64,000 nucleotides of DNA from Apostichopus japonicus (Eukaryota; Echinodermata; Holothuroidea; Aspidochirotida; Stichopodidae), in NCBI RefSeq assembly GCF_037975245.1, contig NC_092569.1, positions 3,483,001 to 3,547,000 on the forward strand. Reading direction: 5' to 3'. The stretch's first letter is position 1; each line of letters begins with the position of its first letter. Position numbers and translations under genes: made by a program. The notes beneath the pieces were generated by a model. The model made no database searches. It was not told the origin of the DNA and saw only the letters and a program-made list of their open reading frames with translations. Below are positions 49,801-59,525 of the stretch, in pieces.

Positions 49801-52800
49801 GTTTGTATACTTTTGGAGGTGAATATGCATACAAAAGTCAGTTTAATTTTGTGTAGTAATTTTTCATTATGTTGGATAGTAAAAGTCACGCCTTAATTGA
49901 CTTTCCTTAAGAAAGTGGATGTTTGCTATGATTGTAATAGTGATGGTAACTTTTATAGCATTACAAATTAATTCAAGTGATTTTGGCAGAGAGGGGTTAT
50001 ATGTTTAGTGGAGTGAACATGAGGTTAGTGTGCATAAAGGAGAGTTATGATGTGCTCACCATAGCTTTGGAGTAGGAATGTATATATGTTTGAGTTAAAC
50101 CAATTTTTTGTTTGTATGTGGAACAAACTAAACTTTGTTCAAGATTCATATATGGCTTATTGTTACAAATTTTGTATTATAAATTTATGCAACATGTTTA
50201 GTATATTGTATTTGGACAAAGTATTATCAGAGAATCTGATTGTGTATTTTGTTCCGATACAGTGCCACTTTCCTCTCACATTGGGTCGAAGACCGGAAGC
50301 TTTTGAGGATAGTTTTATCACCGACTATAACACCTACCACAACCTGATATCAGCAACCGCGTGTCAACAAGTATTGTCAACACCTTTAGGCAATATTCGT
50401 CATAGTGACAACTCAGAACTCATTTTTTTTTAAGATAAATGTTAAATCAGAATTTCATGATGTAAAGGGGGAAAAGCTCTTCAGAGTAGAAGAGGTAATC
50501 TCATTCTTTGATAGAGAAAAGAATATCCAATTAATATATATTAAGACTAAATTTATACGTGCCAGTTTGCTCTCTCGCAATTGAAAAAGATCCAGGGGTA
50601 TCAAAACTTTGGAAAGTCTTAACCTTTTCAGTAGTTAAGCTAAATCTAGTATATGTTATCCTCTGGTAAAGATTGCGCCAAAGCAATCTGTTATCTCTAA
50701 GTATTCAGGAGTCCTACGTGTTCCTAAGCAGTATTACAGAACGCTGTAACCTTTATTTTGCATGTTCCTTTTTTTTATTATTTTAAGGAGAAAGTTCCTC
50801 CTCAATAAATACCTATTCACTTAAGAAGTTGAATTTATAAAACTTGTTCTGCATCATTAGTTGGTTGGAGTATTTCTTTTTTACATTGCATTTTGATTTT
50901 GGATAGCCGCTAGGCGAATGTGTCGCATTGCCACTTGCATTCTTTTTGTGGGTGACAGGGTCCCTACTTCATACGATGCAATAACAGAACAATAATAACT
51001 CTGATCATTTCTCAATCTACACAGTCAAAAACATGATTCCTAGGAATTCAACATAGTCCTTTGAATAAATAAAAATTTCCAGATAAAATGTATTATTTGG
51101 TTCGGTCTGATGAAAAATGATTTGGAGAACTAGCTGTAACATCTGTCGAGAGTACAGACGTCCTCACAGTTTACTTCAGGTTGATGAGATTTTTCTGTCC
51201 ATCAGATGTTCTTTACAATGTGAGGTTTTCATTTCCTGAAGGGGGGGGGAGGGAGGAAAGGGGGGAGGGTTTTGTCTTTCGTGAAACCTTTAGTGGTTAG
51301 AATATTTTTTTCCTCACGTTGTACTTTGGTATTATAGTTTGATGCATGCCTATATATATTTTGAAGGTCACATTTACACCTTATACTGATGGGAAAAAAA
51401 ATTTGGAAGAAAAAAAATTAAAGTAAAGATATTCTGATACCTCCCCCCCCCCCCATACCCCCTAAAGAGTAAGCTGAACGATAATGAAGGTTCCTTTGCG
51501 GTGATTTTTCATTTGGTCTTTTTATTTTCTGCTTTTCTCTCCAGCGGATTAAGTGGGTGCAGAATCATCACAGTATATTTGTGACCGGTCTTTCGTTTGT
51601 TCCGATGACTCGTAAATCCAGAGCCCTACTCGGTGACCTTGATGCAGCAATAATGAGTATATCGGCCGATCAGAGGGTCGGGCTCGTCTCCGTCGACAAC
51701 CCAAGTGAGTACCGTTTCCGATTAAAATATCGCAGATTTGGTTCAACTGGGTAACGGGTAGTTACGGGCGGGATGTTTTGTTCCTTGTTCACGATTTCTA
51801 ATATCTTTTGTGTCTTATGAAAAATTCACCATACATGGATCCAGTATTATAAAAAGGAGTGGGAGTGGGGGGGGGGGGTGTTAGGGTGCTCCTGAGGTCC
51901 TTGAAGCTGACTCTAATGTAGGAGGAACTTGGGGGTCATTTCCCAGAAATAAACGCCCCAAATATTTAGACTTGCATTCTGAGGCATGTATATGCTATAA
52001 TTAGGTCTTTAAGCAAGGTTGTGTTGATAACAGCTTTCAATTTTTTGTGTGGGATTAAAAGGGGGGAGGGAGGGGGTTGGGGGGGTACAAAACCTACATT
52101 CCCTCCCTAGATTTACAGCTGGTCCCTCTGTATTTCCGCTCATGTTGCCATGGTAACAGTATAATGAATATTCATGTATGTACTCACCATCTCTGCTGTT
52201 CAGTGGGTCACACTTCAGGGAATGATTCAGTGTTCAAACTTTGTGTAGCAACTATGTCTCATATGAAATACTATGGTTATCTGTGTACAAAAAGTGCTGT
52301 ACATCTTTGGACTTGTATAGCAAATTGACCACTCTGCATAGTAGCATTTTGCCGTGCGATAACGGTTAATTATGCCTTGCACCTGTACAATTGAGTACTC
52401 AATTCAACTCGCAGTGCACTGGGATGTTATAGTGGGTAATGTTTCAGGGAGTACTGTACGTTCAGGGGCACATACCTTTTTAATCAGTACTGTGTCTGTT
52501 ACAATGATCTGCTCTTGTGTTAATTGCACTATTTTGTCGCAGACATTTTATGGGTTTTAACATTGATCGTCTGGTTTCTGTGCTCTTTAACCACATTTAA
52601 CGCCAGATATTTCGATGGAAAGAATTCGCAACTGATTTAAGACCAGTAAAACCTGGCACCTTTACATTGCACAAATAAATGAGTACATTCCATTTTGCGT
52701 ACGTGTTTTCACCGAGTCAGTTGTCCTTTCAATAACTAATAACTAATAACTAATATTCATCACATGTCAAAAAAAGCGATAGAAAGGTTTCAAAAAGTTT

Positions 52801-53193
52801 GATAGAAAATAGCAAAATAAAACAAAAAAATATGTAGCAACTTTAGTTGAGAAAAACTTTTAGATAACTTTAGAAAAGTTTGTCTGTATGATTTGAAATT
52901 ATGTAACTCGACCATAATTTAAACCAACAAACTGTATTTAAAAAAAAAAAAATTGATAGGATTTTTAGTGTCCGATCAGAGCAAAACAAAATGACCGTGT
53001 TTTGTTGTTGCAAGGAATGGATTTAAGGGAGGAATATTATAGAGGTCCAAGCAATGACCATTGCTCTCTCTTTCTTTCTGTCTTAATTTCTTCTTTCGCA
53101 GGACACTACCCCGTATGGCTTGTGTTCTTCGGAGCCGTTTTCATAATAGTCATCCTATTTGCCCTCCTCGCAGCTTTCGGCATGAACCCGTAA
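34864..53193 (+). CDS. PREB: PREB / SEC12 homologue, WD40 guanine-exchange factor for SAR1, complete, 10 exons
   Basis: An ER membrane protein that loads GTP onto SAR1 to start COPII coat assembly. Exons: 34864-34983, 36901-37010, 37606-37724, 38497-38729, 39838-39921, 40216-40337, 40874-41044, 41477-41549, 51545-51704 and 53102-53193. Phases agree; 1284 nt give 427 aa (human PREB is about 417). Evidence includes the N-terminal HFLVAGGGGPVRSGVPN, which holds the strand and loop typical of SEC12 proteins, WD-type segments (GGTDGHLRIWL, IISAGRDCTARVWH, GTMTGSIGIYIAFSL), a charged Lys/Pro/Glu insert (about 117-140) and one C-terminal membrane anchor (VWLVFFGAVFIIVILFALL, about 402-420) with a tiny lumenal end. 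The vertebrate protein was also described as a prolactin-promoter binder; nothing here addresses that. Intron 8 carries a 9.3-kb retrotransposon. Confidence 0.94.
35690..36316. mobile_element. Fold-back element with internally repetitive terminal inverted repeats
   Basis: About 120 bp at the left (ctggtcacttcgcccaac, then repeated catttcgcccaac/catttcgaccaac units) recurs as the reverse complement at the right end (about 36196-36316). The roughly 13-26 bp subunits are spaced irregularly. No target duplication is clear. The centre (about 35810-36190) has no open frame of note. It lies in PREB intron 1. Confidence 0.8.
38690..39660 (+). repeat. Five-copy tandem duplication of the PREB exon-4 3' end and its splice donor
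   Basis: Units of about 200-216 bp each carry a version of tgggcatttaagaatttggctggtaag. The true donor is at 38730. Copies have donors at 38946, 39148 and 39364; the fifth (about 39560) has lost it. Each unit also carries a G-rich run and the motif tttgcaggtattttaac. The third copy still encodes GGTDGHLRIWL. Confidence 0.9.
40091..40240 (+). repeat. Duplicated acceptor and start of PREB exon 6
   Basis: cgtgttttctttttggctag-ataatatcagctggtaga (decoy, exon-like part from 40112) is repeated as cgttttcttttcggctag-ataatatcagctggtaga at the real acceptor (exon from 40216). The decoy copy reads IISAGR and then a stop (TAG 40130-40132). Confidence 0.88.
41657..43656 (+). repeat. 5' LTR
   Basis: Starts tgtcacattag and ends gtgggtgaca. 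A candidate TATA box (tctatatagg, about 42201) and poly(A) signal AATAAA (43502-43507) lie inside. At 2 kb it is long. It contains a 115-codon open frame, 42785-43132, which is treated in the findings. Confidence 0.95.
43663..43680 (+). other. Primer-binding site
   Basis: TGGGGGCCTGTCCGGGAA lies 6 bp after the 5' LTR. It resembles the proline-tRNA primer site known from other LTR elements (differences at three positions). Confidence 0.6.
44141..48793 (+). CDS. gag-pol: Gag-Pol polyprotein with order Gag-PR-IN-RT-RNaseH
   Basis: One uninterrupted frame of 1550 aa. The first ATG is at 44141; the frame is open a little further upstream but without an ATG. Gag: charged coiled-coil N-terminus, capsid-like region, zinc knuckle CYICDKPGHFARDC (from about residue 332). 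Protease: DSG at about 453. Integrase: HHCC finger (from about 672, GGHQGSKKTRD ... CDVCQ), then D742 (VDLVGP), D802 (TDQGSQF) and E838 (GLVEKFNGT), giving the classic D,D-35-E spacing; a GPF motif (WKGPFPIVEKVG) follows. Reverse transcriptase: YVDD at 1269-1272. RNase H: RTDAS at about 1420. All catalytic residues are present, so the protein should be functional. There is no envelope frame or chromodomain. Confidence 0.96.
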   Translation: MTSQLELEKLVSIGEKLGLKGVELKQFLDDERDKLKQERDEERDRRAKQRAIDAHEQEEDRQRQEKIEREKAKQLEIQLKIEEAKQAQAEAQAQIGNGGYHGNGSAARSRPPKLPPFNQEKDDIDAYINRFERYATLQGWDRDTVWATSLSALIQGCGLFEYSSLSLEDSKDYDKVKQALLRAYHLTADGFRKKFRDIRPAHEDTGTKYVTKLKNYLHRWMELEEVTTYEQLQDIILREQFLNSCSKDLETFLKERKPKNITTMGEFTDQYVEAHGGWYPGHSKNSRSTQNSNSTRNQNRNNGRFHNHNQKFQQQNQKGKTYSGQRSEPRKCYICDKPGHFARDCRTKRMQTMALMTDVFSDMMEKRASTLTEQNLPDKKETGGACTDIGAFMMVKPDPHLFQASKKGFFTLDCGHKLTVLTQVTAACKDQNLSSMPVQMGKIGNQSVKVLRDSGCSGVVVRSQYVKPSQMTGDVKTCILIDGTVRQYPVANILVDTPYFSGSVSALCMNDPVYDLILGNVPGVREPTNPDPNWEESQTQDQPVQPPPNVTKPMAIRNDDDPNTVAAAQTRSQSKAKEKPFKKLKVSSPIGEEVTADMLREKQQQDPTLEKIRQLAETGDDKVSKNGSTHKYVKSSGILYREFSSPRVEFGNRFRQVVVPVDYRDHVLKVAHESILGGHQGSKKTRDKVMSDFTWPGMQADVTRYCQSCDVCQRTLPKGRVTKVPLGSMPLIEEPFQRVAVDLVGPIKPATERGHRYILVLVDYATRYPEAVPMKTIEAESVAEELLGIYSRLGFPKEVLTDQGSQFVSGVMKEVSRLLSIRRLTTTPYHAMCNGLVEKFNGTLKAMLKKMCDERPKDWDRYIDPLLFAYRETPQESTGFSPFELLYGRTVRGPMRILKELWTGESEVSETKTVYQYVLDLQERLEQTCQLAREELKKSRQRYKTYYNKKARVRNMKVGEEVLLLLPTDKNKLLMQWKGPFPIVEKVGTMNYKIDFGHRVKTFHANLLKKYNRREVAATMFEMPIQSMYEVVCTSVLEDEPQEESGISELKSFSTDDLIHLPPMFQKERSTDVNISGQLGKTKTQQVQQILTEFEDSLTDLPGKTKLGEHVIKVSDTTPIRSKPYPIPHALRDDIRKEIQSMLRMGVISHSKSPYACPLVALKKPDGSLRACCDTRKINMITEFDAEPVPDQEEIFAKLSKDCYFSKIDLSKGYWQIPMAKESKPLTAFVTHDGLYEFNMMPFGLVNSGATFNRVMRKLLKGIENVHSYVDDILIHTQTWEEHLQRVKEVFTRIKKANLTARPTKCFIGYNEVEFLGHIIGEGRVKPKPDKIKAIQQAERPTTKTQVRSFLGLVGYYRKFVPNFAAVAVPLTNCTKKGEPNVIRWGESQEQAFQTLKSKLASSPILQLPDLHREFTLRTDASDTGVGAILLQEFAGEKFPVAYASKKLNKSQMRYSVMERECLAVVWAVLKFEPYLYGKEFVIETDHQPLTCIRKSKVANGRIMRWALALQPYRYRIQVIKGADNVGADYLSRSTEIMQANFLSFISKEL
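48942..48952 (+). other. Polypurine tract
   Basis: aaaggagggag lies five bases before the 3' LTR, the position expected for the plus-strand primer. Confidence 0.8.
48958..50957 (+). repeat. 3' LTR
   Basis: Same 2000-bp length and apparently same sequence as the 5' LTR, at an offset of 7301 bp from both its first and last base. It carries the same 115-codon open frame at 50086-50433. Confidence 0.95.
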
Positions 53194-53971
53194 CTCTCTC
53201 TTTCGAAAGTACACGTGGGGCGGCTCTGTAAAAACGGATTCGTAAGGATTGGACTTTACTGCGCTCGTACCTTGCCAATGTCCATAAGATAAATATATTT
53301 TTAATCTGAACGATTTGTAATATTTTCAGAAGTCTTATCGAGTTGGGAAAGGCATGTTACCACCGTTGCTTCATCAGGGTATTTTTATAAAGTGTTGCAA
53401 GGAACTGTAGAGTGTGTTGCTTAACTTTATGTCAAACCACATATCTTCTTCGTATCACTGCTAAGGGGGGTTAGACTTTTTAACGGTCGTCCGAGACGAC
53501 CAGATTTCTGTGGAGACAAACGAAAACTCAGTTTGGAGGGCGTCCGACGGAACGACTATTCGTTTACGGCAAATTCAGATTTTGCGTTGTAACTTGACCC
53601 AGTTCCCTCGAGCAGGTAAAATGAATAACTCTGTTTCACCTCGAAGTTAGTGTTTTATTCACCAAATCTACACATCTCTTCTATAGTACTGTACGTGTTG
53701 GTCTTTGATAAAACGCCTGATTTTCCCTAGGGGGAGGGGGGGAGGGACAACTGCAAATTTGTACTTTGCTAGCTGGCCCTTCATTTGGTAAAATACTTAT
53801 TCAAATTTCTACACAGGCTTATACTGCTAAGATGTCTATTGCATATGGTATTACAGTATAATGGAACTTTTTAAGCATGTTATGAAGCGTTACATAGTCC
53901 GACCGCCGACAGTTTTGAGATTTTTCGACTCTTTTTAGTCAAGTTGTAATGACCGAGCTGGTCTAAATAAA
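53194..53971 (+). other. PREB 3' UTR with poly(A) signal
   Basis: Follows the TAA at 53191-53193. AATAAA at 53966-53971 with a T/G-rich downstream sequence is the first clear poly(A) signal. Later AATAAA at about 55512 is an alternative. Confidence 0.5.
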
Positions 53972-56789
53972 CTTTCTTGTGCCGTTTACCCTTCACAAAT
54001 AGAAAATGTAGCAAATTTTCTTTCGTAAGTGCCGATTGCTATGGGCCGTCTTAGAAGCATGTGACGTACTGAGAAATAGGACCTGGTATGTTGTGAGCTG
54101 AGAGATTCCCACCAAACATAAAATATCTTTTAAATTTTTTGTTTTTTTTATCTTGTGATGTTGAATTATTCTATTAATTCAACAAAGGGTCACGTAGGGA
54201 CTGGGGTCTTTCGCCCCAGACTGAAGGGATCAGTTTCCTTACGGAAAACACAGACAGCAGGAGAGAAATGTCTTACGTTTAATGTGATTATTAGGCAAAT
54301 ATGAAAGACATTTAGTACTGGTTCGGGGCATGATTCAAAGTTTCCGAAAGTCTCTGAATTTGTTTCTCTCATTGAATACTATAGTTCCTGTGAAGAAAAC
54401 TACCATACATCTTTACATCTCAATAGCAACTTGACCATTTTTGTCTAGCAAACTGAAATGCGATATTGGATAAAAAAAAAGATTCCCTGTGGTTCACAGA
54501 ATTTGGTGGAAAAATTCTGAACTGTAAACTTCTACTGTAACAGTCTTCCAACTGTATCAGCAATGCACAAATTAATGTAGCAATTCCTTTATGTTGACAT
54601 TTTCCTGTGGTATGAACTGAAAAAAGTATGTTACCGTTCAAAGACAAACATTAACAGGCAACATCCAGCTTACCAAGACAACGCAAGAGTCTGTGTATAA
54701 AATCTGTTTCTGGGTATAAAATTGTGACTTTGACCAGGAGGTACTGTAACTCGAGATTTTATTTTGCGCGGAGGATAGAGTCGAGCATCAATTTTAACGT
54801 TTTTAATCACAACTGATATTTCAAAGATGGTCTCATTTTCAAAATGTGAAGACTGTATTTCATGTACAAGGAACAGGTCAGGGGAGATGGTATATTTTAT
54901 AGCCAACGCTAACCTGTTACAAATTCGCATTTTCCTGTTTGATTCAAGATCAAGAATGTGCATCATTTAGTTTAAAAGTCAGTAGATGTGATTTTCCAAA
55001 TAACTATAAAACCCATGACGGACACTGTCGGTCTATGCCAGTTTCATATAAATAGTAAAAAATATATTAAATTTAAAAACAAGTATATAGAGACATTTCA
55101 ATTCAACAGCAAAACTATAATCATAATAGAATCATATTAAAGAACTGCAGTGGACATTTGCAAACTCTCTTTCCTATGAATGCCCTAGCCAATTCAAAGT
55201 TTTGATGCAAGCATTTGTGATGGTTCTGACTACAAGGTTTCCATGACTGGGATATGAGTGCAAGTTAATATATGGGTTATTAATGCCAGTAAACCTTTGC
55301 TTAAGTTATGCCTACCCCAGTAGCTAGAGTAGATACTGGAATAATACAAAACATTGAGCAGGAATTTTAAATTAATTTAATTTAATAATTAATTTTCTAC
55401 TTTGAATTAGTCTTTTTCTTATTTCTATCAGTTGTGATGTAAATGTTTATATTTTAACCCTTTCGTTTTGTTGTTGTTGTTTTATTTCGATTTGGTGGTC
55501 GGGGGAGGAACAATAAAGTTTCATGTAAATTTTTATGATTTTTGTCCTGTGTTTATGCTCATTTCTTGTTCATGGACTAAGTTTATACTTAGCAATTGAA
55601 TCCTAAACAATTAGGTTATACTTAATGATGTCAAAGGGTGGGGTTTGGTAGGAAGGGGGAGGGGGTGTGGAGGGAGGGTAGGGGAGAGGGTTGGGAGGGG
55701 AAGGGGTGTGGAGGGTAGGGGGAGGGGAGGGAATGGCTAGGAGAAATATTCCTGCATCCTGAGACCAGAGATGTGTGTATTTTATCAAGGTGGTAGTTGA
55801 GGGTGTTGAGTTATCATGCATTTATTGTGGTGTAAATTCAACTGACAATAAAACCCAGTTTGAACAGACCTTTTAAGAATTTATGTCTAAACATGCCCAT
55901 AGGGTAGTATTGTCAGTGGCATCATGAAGAGTTTACAACCTGGAGAGTAAAACAGATGGGTGCCGATGAGGGGGATGTGGGTGGGGAGGAGAATTAATTG
56001 ATGTCCCCCACCCCAAAAAAACATTTTGCTTGAAAAAATCTAAGCTGAAAAACTTTTGTACTAACCAATAGCTTGAATTCAGACTTTTTAGACTAACAGA
56101 ATTAATTTCTCATCATTTACTTTTTAATTCCTAACTTGAGAGCTCTTTATTGCCAATATTAACACATTAGCAACTAATACACCAAAGCAAGGTAAAGATG
56201 ATAACGCCCTGTTGTCCAAGTGCATTACCATGCCCCCTCCCTCCTCTCCCCCACCTTGGGAGTTTGTTCTGAGGAAGTGTAATTGTATTTAAGTTGCAGC
56301 ACAAATGGCAAATTTTATTCCTGGTATATGTACTAGGTGTAGAAGTAGTTGTATTTTTTTTGTAGGCCAAGGGTGTTTCTAAAGGAGGGGGGAGGGGGGG
56401 GGTGGGGCAGGTGAACTGATATCTTGTGTTAAATGTCGCTTTGGCTTCACTGATGTTTAATCTGTCGAGAAATGCCATTTGGAGGTAAGTTTGAGCACAG
56501 GATGACACACGTATCAGAAAGAGAAAATCACACAATATACTTGGTATGCAGTACTCCACTGTATTCTGGAATAATATCAATTTCCATTCCCAATATTGCG
56601 CTTAAGCCGAACATCAGAATTAAAAGAAATAAGAATTCTGCCATGGTTACAATGGTATACATCATGCTTGTCGACATAAATTGTACAAATGAACAAGTGG
56701 GGTTTGCTACAAGTAAGATAAAATGGGTTTGACACCAAATTAAAAGAACATATCCCCATATGGAGTTAATTGAATGCCATCCGCTTTGA
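53972..56789. other. Intergenic stretch, no gene recognised
   Basis: AT-rich, with G-rich or C-rich simple tracts (about 55640-55735, 56220-56250, 56385-56405). A small hairpin (ctgggg...ccccag, about 54201-54219) is present. No exon or transposon end was identified. Confidence 0.4.
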
Positions 56790-57151
56790 AGGGTGTGAAG
56801 ACTCGCGCAAAAAGAAACGTCTAATGCCGGTAATCTGACCTAGTTTCGAATGAGGTGTAAACAGAAGTGTTAGACACCATGATCGATCCCAGAAAATACA
56901 CACACAACTTGCTACTGTCGGTAATTAGACACTAGTGTACAGACAGTACATACAGCTGCGGTCAATACCCACAGCACAGTGTATAAACGATACAGTGATG
57001 GGCATCTCAGGTCCAGCTAAGGATAACGAGGTATTACGTTTCATTACTGTCTGCATTTTGTAGCGACACGAACAAAACGTCACTTGCAAGCAACAGAAAG
57101 TTAACCTTTTTCAGATGGCCGCACGCCGTTTGGGGCGAGTCTTCAATGCCT
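56790..57151. mobile_element. TTAA-flanked MITE, copy 2 (opposite orientation)
   Basis: The reverse complement of 22606-22976 over most of its length, with matching ends agggtgtgaagactcgcgc and gcgagtcttcaatgcct. The right flank is TTAA (57152-57155); the left is TTGA (56786-56789), one change from TTAA. Confidence 0.75.
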
Positions 57152-57478
57152 TTAATACCAAATCTTCAAGAAAAAAACTCTTGACAGAGAACATTCAGCA
57201 TCACCAAACACATAAACTGTAAACAGACAAAGAATAGGAAAGCTAAATAATTATAACATCACATATTTGCTTCCAGGCTACGGAAGCAAGCATTACTATG
57301 AAAGAAACGTGTACCTCATAGCAATTAGATATAAACTGTTCTCGGTAATGGTTAAATCCTAGTATCATACAATTTTAGATATATGAAGTATGGATTGATT
57401 TGAGTGAAATCAAAGAAGCCTGTTTTTTCTCCAACGGAAAGTAACCCAGTTGATGGCTGCTCTACATTACGATATTTC

Positions 57479-57727
57479 AACCTGGTTACTCGGTTAGCCC
57501 TTGCCCTCGGTTTATACCCGGAAATAACGGTGATTTTCTGGGTATCACAGGACCTACGGAGTAACCACAGCTGCCTCCCATATCTTACTCCAGTGGAATT
57601 CACATTCAGGCCTACATGTGAATTGATTGTGTTGACTTCTGCTGTGGTTTACTTCGTAGATCAGGTGATAACCGGAAATTCACCTTTTTTTGCCCCGGGT
57701 ATAACCGAACGAGGGCTAACCAGGTTG
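57479..57727. repeat. Long inverted repeat, probable fold-back MITE
   Basis: aacctggtta...gttagccct...cggtttatacccgg at the left is mirrored by ccgggtataaccg...agggctaaccaggtt at the right. Inner arms (ggaaataacggtgattt against ggtgataaccggaaatt) also pair in part. Target duplication not resolved. Confidence 0.65.
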
Positions 57728-58566
57728 CACCCGTAATGTAATGGACGGTATACTTTAGTGAACAAAATTCTTAAAGTGACTGAAGTTTTGATCTCATATC
57801 TGTTGGCAAATTACACATAGATAACGAAATTCAGCATAAAGTGTTGGTTGACCACATTTCAAAAAGATAAAATAATCGGCTACTGGTTACTATTTACTTC
57901 TACTTTCTAAATAAATGTTCTCAACTGGCACTTAACAGCTTGCTGAATTTCTTGACCCCATCTTCTATGCTTTGAGAGTCTTCAGAGAGCTGAATACATT
58001 TTTTGCCATCTTTTTAAAAAGATATATATATATTTTTTGGCTATTTGGGCAACAGGGTGATATGTAGGGAAAGGCAGGGTCTGTGTTGTGGTGTTGGGTG
58101 GCAGCAGGTTGAAGGGAAGGGGGGGGTGTGGGTGGTGGTAGAATTTATGTACTGTTAATGGCCACATGGAGTTCTTTTAAAAAATCAGTGAAAGAGACAA
58201 AAAGGGGTTAAAAAAGCATATTTGTACCAATAAATATGGAAAGCAATGATGATATGTAGGTGACTCAAAGTAGAGAAAATTAATGATTCTATTATTTACA
58301 AAATATGAAAACGTAACAATTATTAATACTTGATTTTTCATTAAGAAGCATTGGAGATAATTTTTACTGAAGAATCAAACACAGTTATCATGCATGATAG
58401 TTTTACATGTTTACATTCTGAGCACCAGATGATCGTAATTCCACTTGCTTCTCCTTTCTACTTTTGTCCGCTACTGCCCTCCCCCCACCCCCCCCCTCCC
58501 CATCCTCCTCTGTCACATCCTGTTCTCACCTATCACCCATCCATACCCATTTCCCTCTCCTCTCTG

Positions 58567-58870
58567 CAGGCGCGTAGCCAAGGGGGGGGGCGAAGGGGAC
58601 AGCCACCCCCTCCTTGAGCATATTTTTTGTTTTTGTTTTTATGATATGGCTAGTAATTTCAAAAGCGAAAATGCTAAGATGCAACTTACAAGGCCTGGGA
58701 AGTGCCATTTCCAGCGATCTGGGAGGAATTTTCAGCCAAAATTTTCTTGTACGCTTCGCACCAACCCATGGTGGCGCTACGCTTAGATAGTTTTCAATGC
58801 AGAATCTACGGCTCTGATAGTTTGCCTACAGGTTCGCCCCTCCCTTTGCAAATTCCTGGCTGCGCACCTG
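58567..58870. mobile_element. hAT-type MITE with intact 8-bp target duplication
   Basis: The ends caggcgcgtagccaagg and cctggctgcgcacctg are imperfect inverted repeats flanked by cctctctg on both sides (58559-58566 and 58871-58878). At 304 bp it is non-coding. Its core matches the fragment at 1-77 and the middle of 15060 and 34273. Confidence 0.85.
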
Positions 58871-58878
58871 CCTCTCTG

Positions 58879-59525
58879 TCTCCTCTTCTCACACCCCTCT
58901 CCCTTACCACCTTTCCCTCATCTTCCTCCAATCTCCTTCCCTTCTCCTCCCTCCTCTCCAGTCCACTCCAACCCATCTTGCAATCCTTTCCTCTTGGATA
59001 TAATAAATATAAAACTGTTGAGTGACTGTTGATAATCAATTTGTTGATAATTTTTTTGATCTGAATTATGACGTAATCAGAAGTAGGAGATAATAGATGG
59101 ATTGGCAATCCTTCTATAACCCCCCCCCCCCTCCAATTCCACGGTTAAACCCCTTCTGTATCCCACTACCATGAACCCCCAAGATAACAAGTACAGCTTT
59201 TGAGTTGTATTATTACATTTGGATGCTTTAATACTGCTATTTGAAAAATTAAAATTTCGAGAAAAAAAATTAAATAAAAAGGCATGTCATTGTGTCCTCG
59301 TGGCTGCTGGACTTTACTATAATCTGTGTGCTACCGTACTTCCTTAAATGTGGGGGGGAAAAAAACAGGTAACTGGAAATCTCAATTTCCAATCTTTCAA
59401 AAATTAGCTGTATTATTTACATCTGATTGGTCATCACCACCCTTCGTAGAAGTCCATTTCCGTCCATTTTCACATATATTGGTCAAACGATGAGGAGGTC
59501 AAGATGTGAAAAAATTATGATCCGA
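58879..59525 (-). other. Probable 3' UTR side of the syntaxin gene
   Basis: Lies downstream of the minus-strand stop codon. AT-rich with a C-run at about 59120-59133. No confident minus-strand poly(A) signal was found. Confidence 0.35.

Larger units (their letters stand above)
41657..50957 (+). mobile_element. Complete Ty3/Gypsy LTR retrotransposon of Gmr1 type
   Basis: A 9301-bp element with two 2000-bp LTRs (TG...CA), flanked by the 5-bp target duplication gggtc (41652-41656 and 50958-50962). It has a primer-binding site, one long gag-pol frame and a polypurine tract. The LTRs read identically wherever I compared them, which implies a recent insertion. The pol domains are ordered protease, integrase, RT, RNase H, unlike most Ty3/Gypsy elements. 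It lies in PREB intron 8 in the same orientation as the gene, so its LTR poly(A) signals could affect PREB transcripts. Confidence 0.96.
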
